DNA from: Tetracladium setigerum | Taxonomy: Eukaryota; Ascomycota; Leotiomycetes; Helotiales | DNA: 64,000 nucleotides | NCBI GenBank assembly: GCA_031472005.1 | Contig: PZJY01000006.1 | Coordinates: 186,001-250,000 of the forward strand | Reading direction: 5' to 3' | Part shown: one piece after another, positions 21,215-33,559 of the stretch | How the letters are laid out: the number at the start of each line of letters is the position of its first letter | How positions within the stretch are numbered: position 1 is the first letter of the stretch | The notes under the pieces: model-generated | What the model was told of the DNA's origin: nothing | Database searches by the model: none | What the model saw: only the letters and a program-made list of their open reading frames with translations | Translations under genes and position numbers: made by a program

Positions 21215-24200
21215 TGAGGAGGAAGAGAAGGAGGATGATCGATCGATAGTGGTTCGGTCGGTCGAACTCTTCGTGTGGTTGATCAGCAATGGGAGGAAAC
21301 TATTGCGATACACATTAGCATTTTCGAGCACGGAGGGCGGCCCAGGGATCATAAGCAAGACTGGCTGGCAGAACAGATGGACGGAACGGACCTTTGCCTG
21401 TTGTTACCTTCCAATGCTTCCCACAATAATGCAGCGATGTTCGAGCAGATAGATGGCAGCCGATTTTACTTTCGGTGCGGGACGAGAGCGTGGGAGGTTG
21501 ACGAAAAGGCTGCTGCTGTTTCGTTCCGATGTGTGCTCCGTTACACCGTTGTTCACCACCCAGGACACACACCTGCGACTTTCCCCTCAGCTCGAGACAA
21601 TATGGAGAGTGCGAATTTGGCTTGTACGAGGTATCGTGTGGTGGCAATGTGCCCAAATGCCAGTAGGTGTCGATGTGTGGTCGTACTCGATTTCTATAAT
21701 TTCTTTTGGTGTGGGGATCAAGTCTGACGGCAAGGAGGTTCCAGTGCTGTTCCAGCGTACTGTCTTTGACTAACTAGGACTATAGACGATAGATAATTTA
21801 TGGTCACTGAGTGAGTTGGAATGGAGGGAGGAGGCGAGACTGGAATGAATGCGTGCGAGTGACGAGCTCTGGAAAGGTCGTGGGGTGTGTGGAGCAATGC
21901 TGCTGTTGTGCTTCTGTGCTGTCGAGCTGTTGTGTCGTTTCCAAGGGAGTTGTTATGTTTCCACTGGCTGGTGTATGCCGTAGTCAAAGTTGACTAAGGG
22001 TTAGAGAATGAGAGAGGGGAGGCGAGAGAGGGTTGAGATTTGGTAGTGACAAACGAAGCGAAGCAAGCAGCGGCAAAAACAATGGAATGCGCTGCGTGGA
22101 AGTGTAGATGTCGAGATGGGATGTCGAGATGGATGCGGAAAGTGTTTGGCCCAGTTGAATCCTGTCTATCTCGTGATGTTCGAGGTCGATCGTCGGCCTT
22201 TGAATGGGTGTAGAGGAAGAAAGTAGGTGTAAATAAGAATATTGAGGATATCTCGCAGATCACTTTCGGCTGTGATGATGTCTATCAAAGCAGATGAGCG
22301 AGGAGGGCACTACGACTGTGTGGTCCGGAGCAAGTAAGCTTTAGGTTTAGGGGTGGGGTGTCACTAGAAGCTGGCTAGATGATTCTGGGGGTAGTTCGCT
22401 AAGGCGAGTTATATTAATGATGTTGGTGTAATAATAGATATAATAATAATAAATAAATAAATCACAATCGGGAATATATCATTTCGAGTCGAGTGTCTCT
22501 CTCTCTCTCGCTCCCACCACCAACTCCCTATCTCGAATATTCCTTGCTCGCCCTCTTCCCCCCTCCCGCCTTCAGCTGGATGGGGCCGTGTTGCCAGGGT
22601 CCCACCAATTAGTGCCCAAGCCATCGAAGATCAAGATCACCCTAATCACCCTAATCCGCATATTCCCCCAATCATGCCAATCACCACCCCTTTCCCCTTG
22701 GTGCTGGCGGCGTCTTTGTTCTTTTTGCTAGCGGATAGAGCTGGTTGGGATTGGATCACATCAGGTCATTACCTGGGAATTACTTTTACTTCCTTTTTCT
22801 TCTCCTCCGCCGCCGTACGTACTGTACCGTAAAACCCAGGAATAAGTTCAGTATCGGTCTGTGGGAGTGAAGCCGACAGGGGATGGGGAACGGTCGTGGT
22901 GCGGCACATAAATCTAATGTGCTCTATACATACTAGATCAAAGTAAGGTGGCCGCTAGCACACACTAGGCATGTCTTTTTCCACACTACCACTGCTACTC
23001 CTGCTACAGTACGATTATTAGTAGACGTCTCTCTTCTTCCTCCTTCAGCAGATCACAGCAGCAACAACAGCGATCGGCCATCCTTGCTCTTGGTGCTTGG
23101 ACCGTGGGACGTGTGTGGTGGTATCGTACCAGAACATGGACATGGACAAGGACAAGGACATGGATATAGACCCGAACGGGGATGAAAATGAAGGGGGGAA
23201 ACAGGACGGGGACACTAGGAACAATGACTTCCGTAACCTCAAAGGCAGACAGAGAGAGAGAGAGAAAGAGTAGTTCCCATCTACCTTGCCCACTTACGCA
23301 GTAGCGTCAACACAACCGCGGGAGGTTCTAACTAACTCCTGAGCCATGCCGATTGCCTGAATCGGAATCTCAGTGAATCGAGATGTGTGCCGCGCAGTAG
23401 TGAGGAGTCTAATGCGTCTCCGTGTCCACGATATCGAGATCCCTGGCAAGAGACAGCGGCGCCCAGATGATGCCGGGGGAGTGATGCGTTTCCACATCAT
23501 TGCAAAGCGGGTGGGTTGTGGTGGTGTCTGGTGGTGGTGGGTGGCTTCTTTCAAGGATTTCGGAGATATTTCAACTACGGGCGGCATGGCCAAGCAGTCT
23601 ACCGACATACTTTACATGGTGCTTCGATTTGCTCGACTGTACTACTGTCCTGTACCTCTGTCGCACGCATGGGATGAGAAACAGGATGCGGGGGTAAAAT
23701 ATAGTGTCAAACAAACCGGTAATAATCAAAAGTATCAAGTGGGTGCAGTGTAGTATTCAATGAAGTTAGTATAGAAGATTCTGATATCATCATTTCTTCT
23801 TTCTCAAAGTCGTAGAAAAAGACCCATCTGCTACCACTACCCTACTTACCACCTTTCTCTAAACCCACCTCCCTAGCGCCCGCGCCTCGAAGCGGGAATG
23901 ATTGATACGTGTATCAATCAGCAAGTGGTCAGCTCAGGCTAGCGAGCTATACGGATTCGTAGTTTCCGGTGGGAACATTTCCTCCCAGCAAAGAGGCAGG
24001 CCCAGAGATGCCGATCTTTGCATGATCAGCGTTTTAGCCAATTAATATTCCTCCGGAAAGAGATCGAGAAGCTGTGCGGATGGCTTGGGATTAGGATCAA
24101 GGCATGCGATGCGATGCACTTCAGCTCTCGCCCGCACACGAACCCCCAGAACGAGCGACTTCTGTCTCATAGAATCCGTTTTCGTCACCTTGAGTGCGCC

Positions 24201-27200
24201 TATCGAGTATAGACTATGGACTGATCCATGATATACCTCCTATTACATCAGATTGCGCCTTCTGGCTCCACTCTCTCCGTCGGCAAACAATCAAAGCCCT
24301 TACAATACCCTCGAACCTCGTGGCCGCCATCGTACGACGGGCGCACTTAAATGCTTTCTTCTTCAGTGAGCAAAAGCAATTCCAACTCTTAGCTTCTTCC
24401 ACATTTGGTGAGAGGGGCGTTCATGAAGACCGTTTTATCGCATGGGAAGCACACCTGTGACCGAGTGGCTTCCCAATCACCCCCGAGGGAGTTCGATCCG
24501 GAAGGGACTAGACTCACTGAAGGGAACCAGAATGGGGCCCATATTCTTCTTTACCTGCTGAGGTAGCTATTTCCAGGTTGGCACAACTTCGGTGCTGAAA
24601 TCCCTTCTTACTGTGCTCGAGGACTTAAATATTCACACTTAAAAAAGATGTTGCTGATCATCCTGCCAGAGCATCACGAAGTAACCAAAGCAACAAATGA
24701 AATCCAATTGAGTGAAGCCAGGTTTCGTTTCTCGTCAACTTGATTGTCTCCTCGACTTCAATAATGAGCTCGCTTGAATAGAAGCAGCCACCCAACAGCA
24801 GGCAACCGCAAAACACAGCCGACTGACCTCCAACCATCCAACCCCTTCCGTACAGTACAGTACAGTACATGTCACCACGCATGCATACATATCTCGGGCC
24901 GCCGTATGATCTGGACAAGAAGCCTCACATCAGCACTTGCATGCGCATGGTCAGGTTCAAGCAAAGTGACAACCAATCCGAGTAATGATAGTTCCTCCAT
25001 TCAACCGCAAAAAACGTCCGATGATCACTTCAAAAGAACCCTCTCCCAATCTGTCACTGGCTAGAGGGGAGGATAAATTGATCTTCGAAATCGAGACCCG
25101 TCTTGAAAATGCGCCTGGTCTTGCCCTCATCACTCAAGTATTACACGGCATCAACAATGACTCTGGTTCACGGCGACCGACATCGAGACCTCCTCCTCGA
25201 GAGCCAAATTCAAAGCCCCCTTCAAAATCACACTCACACTTCCCCCTCCGTCCCGATAGATGCAATGCCGACTTGACATCTGCATGTCTCCGAGACCGTT
25301 TAACCGAGGGCAGCTCCCCCAACTTACAGCAGACTGGTTCTCTTGGTTGCATCCTTTACCAACGCAGCCCTCACAAGCAGCCAGCATGGGATTTTATCTC
25401 AGATATCATCTTTGACCATGTGCCAGAGGAGCGCGAGGTGCAAAGCAGTTTGTGGCGTTTGAGGGTGGTGTCACCCCACAGAAAATTTCAGATCCTATTA
25501 TAGTAATATAGAAGTGGATCGATCTGGTTGCGTCTGTCACACGTCCATCGCTAATCGTGAGGAACTATTACCGAGTTTGTACGAGGAAGGGATTGGCTGC
25601 ACATCAGAATGCATCTAGTGTGATACGAGGGAGGGAAAAGCTACAGTACAGTACTGTGTCTCGCCTACACGATAATTCTCCATTTTCTCTCCGTGCCCCA
25701 TCTCGCTCTCTTTCTCGGTTAGAAATGCGTTCCCAGATAACTCCACACTTTGGAAGCTTTTCTTTCAAAACAATGGGAACCTCTCAACCCTTCCTTTTCC
25801 CAATCTTCATCAAACACTTCATGGATGATAAAAAATCCCAATAATAATCGCAGATGCTGTGATGGTGAAATCGTGCTTCCCATTTACCCGCGACGGACCG
25901 AATCGAACGGACGGCGTCCACGTGAAGTCCAAGGGTACACCATGCACAAAGTCCCATTTCCCAATTCCCAACCCCAAAGTTCCTCAACGGCTTTACCCAT
26001 GGATATATCAAACCTCGAATCCCTAATGTGAGATCTGATATTTCGGGACACCACAAGCAAGTCTCGTTGAAAAGGATCTATCTGTGAGGCACTTTTTGGA
26101 GGTCGCATATCTCGCCACTTCAGGGTTACAGAGAATAAGTGAGCGACCTACCTTGTCGATATCAACCTTCGACCTTTTGTTTCAATCTAGAAATTCTGTC
26201 ACATCATCACATGTCGATTTGCTACGAATCGATGGCCGGCAATTGCGAGTTACCCACTTTCCGCATCGCCTGGAACGTGGTTTCGCTTAATTGCCGTTGT
26301 CAAACCTGCAATTTGGCAGTAGGAGCCGTGTATGTCTCGGGCAAGTGTCTAGTTAGTGACAAAGTGTCTTTTCCCACGGTTGATGGTCTAGGTCCTGTCT
26401 AGGACTCTAGGTGCAGGTGGAAGTCTAAAATGATAATCCTGCTGTCTGTCTGTGAAACGAACGTGGTTCACTTTTGGATTACTGGGGGAAAGTCTTACTG
26501 TACGGAGTAAGTTCTTAACATTATTGAGTTTGCCAAGTCGCCTTACTTTTCCCTCGCCTCCATACTAGTAGATAGAGCCCACAACGGGTACGGCATCGAA
26601 ACATCTTTGTCGATCTCAGTTGCCGCTAAATCTGGGAAACGATCTCGTCCGATGGGATTCGCACGTCAAAGTCAAAAGGGGCTCGATCTCTCGGCTAGGG
26701 TTGTGAGCAAAGAAAACAAACCAAACCACCACCCACCACCAGCCTAAAAGTAAACAAAGGCCAGACTAAACCTAAAGTTGTAAATTCCCAAACAAACACC
26801 CACACACAATCATCCTCTCTGCCTCTCATCCACTCACAGAATTCTCCAATATCAACAACGGCCGACCCAAATTTATGTGAACCAATCATCAGCCATGTGT
26901 TTCCGAACATCTTTCGACTTTTTTTCCTTTCCTGCACGGGCTGCTTCCCCAAAGGAGACACACACAATTACCTCCGTACACGATTCGATGGCGCACACCA
27001 CCCACCACTGGATTTTCCTAGGATTTTCCACCCCATCAACATCCCTGGTGACATCAACACATCTTGCCTCAACCACTCAGATGGGAAGCGGAGAGTGGGA
27101 AATCTCATCGCTCGATCACATGCATACCCGAACCCTGCTCCCTGCTCCCTGCTCCCCTGTGCTGGGCGGCCTGCTCGCTCCCTGTTTCCTGCGCTCCCCT

Positions 27201-30200
27201 AGTCCCTAGATGCTGTCAGAAATGGGGAACGAAAAAGGTGTGTGGAGCCCATCATTCTTCTTTTCCTTCAGGGTTTCAGAAATTGGGAAATCCCAAGACT
27301 TTTGTTGCCAGGGATTCTCTGTAGTGTCTGCATGGGTGGTGGATAGATGGATGGATCATGGATGGATGTATGGATGGGCATCCAAGAATCCAAGCATGGG
27401 GCGTGAATTGTCGGGTTACACAAGGCGAGGAGGAAGTGGAGGAAGAGCCCATGGCGCCTTGACCGCTTCCGCCGACGACGATCTGTATGCCCAAATGGTG
27501 AGCTGTCCTGTACTCCCTACAATGAATGAGTGAGCAGGTCCAAAAGCCTCCAATATGTCTCGTGTGGCCAGAACAATATCACACATCGCCATGCCCAGAA
27601 AAGGAGCAAGGAAAAACAGAGGGCAAAGTCAAAATCATCCATCCATCCATCTTGACTCAAGCGGACGTCAGATCTAGCTTCCGCTGCCGTCCACATCGCG
27701 CTTTATCATTATCCTGTACTGTACACACGGCGGCAGGAGGGAAAGACCGATGCGCTATGCAAGATTCGCTGGTCGAGACGAGACGATCTTGCGCTCTGTG
27801 GCAATCTGACATCGCGAATCTGGACGGTGTCCGCGGGACTTCGATTTCTACCTAACCGGGTGTTTTTCTCGTACTTTGGGCCTCAAGGAAGTCAAAACTC
27901 TCGGGTGGTAATGACAAGCGTGGAAAGGATTTGCAATCACTGAAATGAAATCATTTCGTGAAGGTTTCGATTCGTCCGATGCCGCGCTCGCTTTGGTGAG
28001 TAGAATCACCTACCTGGCTATACCAAACTTGAGCTAATCTTCCTTCGGCAGCAAAGTGGTTATATTCTCTAACATATAATGATATACTTGACTTTCTCAT
28101 GAACTATTCATCGTATCGGCCGATCATGCCTTTAAATTGTTTATATGAAGCTTACCATGTTCAATATAAACAAACAACCCGAGTTCCAGAAGGATCACCT
28201 CCGCACCAAATAATGAACGCCGCTTCAAGTTCAATGTAACAGCAGATAGTCCACTTCTCAGAGTTCGGGCCACCTCTCTCCCTGGTCAACAGGCATCCGA
28301 GAAGATCCAGAGTGTTTTAAGCAACCCGTTGAAATTCTTACCAAGATATATCCCAGCCTATATCGGAAAATCCCATCAGTTAAGATGATGCCCTCGGCCG
28401 CCACTTTGACGGAAACAAAATCATTCTCTCAAACGCCGTAGCTCCTGTTGAATCGTTCCATCATCGTGGAGATGTTTGGGATTGCTTCAACAACAAGCCC
28501 AAAGAACAGCGCTCTGTAGAAGCATCACAGCAACTTCACCACCACCACCGCCACTATCACCACTACTATCACACCCTCCTCACATCAATAGGATTCAAGC
28601 CACCTCCTCTCCACGTGCCGCAATCGATCAGGCTCATCCTGCATGGCGTTCGTCTGGAACAAGATTTATGGCGTGAGAGAGCGGCATATCGATTCGTTCC
28701 GTGCCGTCCAAACAACTTGCTACATCGTTCAGAACGTCGTCGTATGGAACGGTAACATTAGTTTGGCACCCCCACCCCTTTTTCATCATCCTACGAAGTA
28801 CGGAGGGAATAATCCAAAGCAAAGCCCCCTCCAGTCCGGCATCCGGATACAATAATAAACCCCCACAAGATCTCGCTAAAGAATGCCAGCCAGGCTTCCC
28901 CTCCTTTTTCTGGAAGCAATCAAAATGGCGCCGTTGCCAAACCGTAGATAGAGTGTTGCTCGAGGTGGTCATGGTTATTTCTGTGTGCATGCATCATACA
29001 CATACGCTTTTATTAGAGACTGTACAAAACGTACATGCATATTGAAAACGCGTTCTGATCGAAAGGGAAACAATTATCATCAAGGGAATCTATATCAGAA
29101 CGGGATCGATGTTTTGAAGAAAGGGCTCGAGGAGACCGACCACCTCACCACTTTCCCCACTCGTCCTACCCTCCCAGCCAGCTTTAGCCAGGCTTCCTCA
29201 CCTTACACAAATGCCGAAATGGAAGCCCATTATTCAGTCACAACGGCTGCAAGTCAGTCCGGAGGCGTCAATCAAACCTGAACATCCTGAATCTTTGCCG
29301 GCCCGGATCCTTCTTCTATGATCCTACAACCTATGAGACATGAATTTCTTACGTTTTGCATGAGCCTGAGCAGACTCAGCACAGAGAGAGGGCGTCAGGC
29401 CCTTGTGTTTGTTTCGGGGAATTCCCTTTTTCCAACTCTCCACGGTAGGGTAGTGGCCCCAGATATCTGAGTGATCCGCAATCTGTGTAGGCTTGTCGAT
29501 CCGATCATCTCTCACGATTTCCACATCTGTGGTTTGTTCAATATGGAGGTGTCAAGCGCATGTTTATTGCTGGTTGCTTCCCAGCTCCGGTCCTTTGACC
29601 ATTGGGAAAGATGCCCTGCGACTTCTAAGTCTCCTGCATTGGTTCCACACAGTTGGGTATTGATATTGAACTTCAAGTTGGACAAGACCCTTACGATTTA
29701 ACTTTTTTGAAAAAAAAACCTCCGAACTCGTTACAATCTCGCCTGGGAATCTCTTGGTCTTACACAAAGCCAGCGAGGAAGGAAACACATGAATTTGAAG
29801 ACACGTTCTGTAGTACTCTACCGTGCATTCCCTGCCCATTCAGGAGCGAGGGCAGAATCACTTCAACTTTACTGGAAGGACTTCAACAGTTCATCACAAA
29901 CAGACCTTTGAGAGCACGAGATGCGTGCTCAGAGTAATATTCAGCCATCAGATATTTCGAGTCTCATATGATCAGGTTGCACAACATCATTCTCACGATT
30001 CACGAAATCTCCGAAATCACATACTTTCAACTTTTTATACCACCCATACAGAACGCCAAGCCAAGCCACGGGGTTCCTTTGTTAAACGGCATGTACAGGC
30101 CGTGGGCTGGAGTTATAGCGCCAGCTGGTGTTCAACGGTCAGCTGTCTTCAGCGGCGTGTAGGCTAACTTCTTACAGGCAATGTACTAACCTTCGATTCT

Positions 30201-32772
30201 GTCTGATTGGACCTTTCTACATGCCAGTATACGTACCTATACTATGTAAAAGATGGAAAAGGGTCAAGTGTGTCTCTCTTTTTTTCAAGAAATCATGCAA
30301 CGATGAAGGGCTCCAACATCCCGAGACTGAGCCACTTGACCTAAGCATGGAAACTGTTTTCTTCCCTCACACAAAATTACTTAATAGTACCGAGCCGTGT
30401 TTCTCCTCTCTCCAAGAGTCATGTCAAAAAACTCTAGATATTCTTCATCAACAGGGCACACACAGCACCAGGGTCTTTTGGAAGAAGTAAGTCACCGGCT
30501 CGAACAATCTAAGACACACGAACCAGGCGCGCGGCACGGCACCGCGGCATGACGGCTTATGGACCCTTTCCTTCTTTTCGTCTTCTTCTCGGGAAGGGCA
30601 GCGTGGCCGCCGCCGCCGCCGATTCATTCTTCGCATTCTCTGTGTTCTATTCTGGAATTCTTCGGCTTCACTCCGTCCCTGTGCTGTGCGGCACTTCCGA
30701 CGTCCTTCCGTCCAGTAGAACTGCAGAACCGTAGAACTCTGGGCCATCTCACGGCGCGTGAAAAAAATACTAAATATTGTGAAGGCGGAATCGATGGGAT
30801 CTGTCGAGATCTTGTCCGAGAGCTGAGCCGAATAGTCCCCACTTGTCTTGTTAATCACCGCAGGCACACGAGGACTCCTGTTGTTCAGGCCGCTGTGGAG
30901 TTTTTGGTTTCCAAAACACTTTGAATCTTGATAATCTCGGATCTTGAAGCTTTTCCAACCCCTTCCGACCCATAAATCTCATCTCCAAGACTCCAAGACT
31001 CAAGCTACTCCCCCTTCTTGAAATGGGTTTTGCCCGTTCGTCCCGTAATACGTTTTATTTAATTGATAAATTCATGAATTAATTAATTAATTTTGCCAGG
31101 CCTTCTCCACCCACCCCCTTCCCTTCCCTTCCTGATTCCTCTCACCCCTCGGTTCCTCATTCCAGTATTATTTGTTCCATCCGTAAAAACTACGTTGGTG
31201 GCAAGGTTACCTTTACCCAATAACAACAAACATGACTGAAACCTCTCCTCACATCTTTGTTTGTTCCTTGGAAAGAAGGAAAAATGCACACCCAAGACCC
31301 ATGATCTATCTGATCGAGCTGACAGTGCTTTGTGATTCTGCCGGGGCGGGTTCATCACCTTCCATAAAGAGACATTTTCCCCACTGCTGTACCGATCGTC
31401 GCATCGCTAGCATGCACGCGACGATCTTGCTTGCTGGACCCCTTCTTTTTTCGATAGCGCATCATACACTTTGAACAAACAAGCAACCACAATAACAATG
31501 AAAACCCTCTCTCGGGTGGGTTCGTGGGCTCGTTGGCTCGTTCTTTTTTTTTATTGACGATGGTACTGTGAGAGAGGGAGGGGCAGGAAGAAAGTACCGG
31601 TAGATAACCAGATGCATCAAATATTTGGTCTGTTCTTTGACCAGAGGAGTTCGTGTTGTGCTGGTGGTTGTCGTGGTGGAGGTGGACGAGGTGGCATTTA
31701 GACAGGACAGAGCGAGAATACGAAGTACGATATGAGGCGTTCATGAGATGATAGCCAACAGATGAGCTGGGATTTGGTTGGATGCCTACAGTGACAAATG
31801 TGCGTGCTGCGTTGGGTTCTTTTGTGACTTTATTTTCTTTCTTCTTCGGGATTTGTTTCCCAGAATCGGCACTGAGAAGTTATATCTTGCGTTGGGACTA
31901 GGGAGATGGAGGTAGGGAAAGTTTAAATGTTGGAGTGCTTGTCCTTGTTTGTGTGCAGATCGCTAGCTCCTTGTAGTGTGTTCCCCCGAAGGCTTGAATT
32001 GTTTTGATCGATGAGATCTGCAATGTATGCACTTTATTTTCAATCTTTTGGGGATTGACAAAATGATTGTCGGAGGTGGAACATCGATTGAGGGAGGGTA
32101 GGAGCGGGTAAATCTATAATTTTGTGAAAGTTCAAAGAAAGAGACAGCCGAGTATGGACTTCAAGTGAATATTACGATTTTCCGACGAGTGCCTCTCGAG
32201 TTGTCCCTTTGAAGTTTGTCAACTTTGAGTCAAAAGAGGTCCTCATACCTTCTACTTTTTATTTCCAAATGCTGTTTTAGATATTGAATGAGAGTGTAGT
32301 CAGTCTGTTAGAAGAGATTGGCGCTGTTGATTCAAGATGAAGTTGGATTAGGATGATCCAGCATTGAAAATTCTTCCTATCCAGGGAGGAGATCAACAAT
32401 AATCAATATTTTCTCAATAATCGATGTCTCAAGATCAACGAACTCTAAAGTCACTTTCTATTCTTTGCTTTATGCAGACAAAACCTCGCATGCAAATCAT
32501 TCAACGTTCTAGATTCACTCGGGGAAATCTCGGACAGTTACCTGCGTGCAAACTGTTTCTTGATTCTAAATAAAGCGACTAGATTAATGATGAAGAATAA
32601 GAAATCTCTGCAGAGATCTCTCGAATGAGTGTAAAGTGGTAAGCGAAGTACTAAGTCTGTCCAAATTGAAAAGGGCAAATTCAGAATCCTCCCACGACGA
32701 ACGTTCTACCCACATCATCACTTCTCTCTGCTCCTCTCCCCTTCTCTCCAATGACTATCCCACATCAAAGGC
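21215..32772. other. Gene desert upstream of the GATA gene
   Basis: About 11.5 kb without a recognisable gene. The first kilobase, read on the minus strand, is pyrimidine-rich and is probably the displaced 5' leader and promoter of the GATA gene. Visible content: (ATA)n and TCTC runs at 22430-22520; a GGACAT/GGACAA hexamer repeat at about 23133-23168; GGAT-type microsatellites at about 27340-27390 and 27640; an ATTA run near 31075. None of the open frames shows conserved motifs or splice-consistent extension. NsdD-type genes are often preceded by long non-coding leaders, which could explain part of it. Confidence 0.45.
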
Positions 32773-33559
32773 TTAGCAATTTGACCAGTACTTATCTTTG
32801 TTGGTGAATCCATAGCTCTTATTCCAAGCTGGAACTCTCAGGTAATCTGTTGAGAAAATCAGTGTCTTTACTTTGAACTTCATCTTCCGCAAACGTTATA
32901 CTACTCACCACCTTGCTTCCACCTACCAGTACCACCTTTACAGCGGTCACTGATCATATCAACTGCGAAAATCCATTCATTCTCGTCACAAAAGGCCCTT
33001 TGTCCATTTGAAGTGTCGCAAGCACACAAATAGCACGCGGCGCTTCCAACTTCGTTCCACCTATGCCTTCAATCAGTTCAACAACAACAACACTAACCTA
33101 CACGAGATTGAGGACTTGCAGATCAACTTTCTTCCCGCCAGCTGACTTCTGCCCATTGCACGCGTGGTAGAAATTATTCCATACCCCATCATAGAAATTG
33201 TCGGACCCGAGATAGTCATCGACGCATTTCACCTCCGTCCATGACTATCTTGCTAAAAGAGGTTCGCGAGAGCTCAAGTGAGTTTTTGGAGTCTCTGTAA
33301 GATTATCCTCGATGGATATAACATCTCCCGTAATGAGGACAGTGTAAGAGCCATCTTTGAGGTCATATGGAAACTTGTATCTTGCGGTGATGTTCGGTTC
33401 AGCACCTGCAGAGTCGGGATCAACATAGTTTTGGAAGTGGTCTTCGGTTCCATTGTTGATCAAGACACTGTATTTACCGTTTGCTAGATCTTTTAGAAAG
33501 GTGTAGGCTTTACTGGTAGCTACCGTCAACGCAAGGCTGAAGATGGTTTTGGAAAGCAT
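32773..33559 (-). CDS. Small secreted cysteine-rich protein
   Basis: I do not recognise a named family. Four exons (33559-33323, 33244-33102, 33060-32909, 32846-32773) give 201 residues in continuous phase. A signal peptide is evident (MLSKTIFSLALTVATSKA, cleavage near residue 18). Two similar segments follow, DLANGKYSVLINNG (about 25-38) and DLKDGSYTVLITGD (about 66-79), which suggests an internal duplication. The second half has eight cysteines, including a CYLCAC cluster, and many aromatic residues (DNFYDGVWNNFYHAC). The C-terminus is YWSNC. Without splicing, the first exon would end early at an in-frame TAG at 33245, so a single-exon prediction would lose all cysteines. The gene stands alone beside a gene desert. 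Size, signal peptide and cysteine content fit an effector-like or extracellular protein, but that is inference. Confidence 0.75.

Noticed and set aside
24475..24525. tRNA-like string (ACCGAGTGGCTT ... GTTCGATCC)
   Set aside because: Only about 22 nt separate the D-arm-like and T-arm-like parts, too few for an anticodon arm, and no acceptor stem pairs.
24985..25503. 172-residue plus-strand ORF in the gene desert
   Set aside because: Low-complexity, no motif, and no supporting splice or promoter context.
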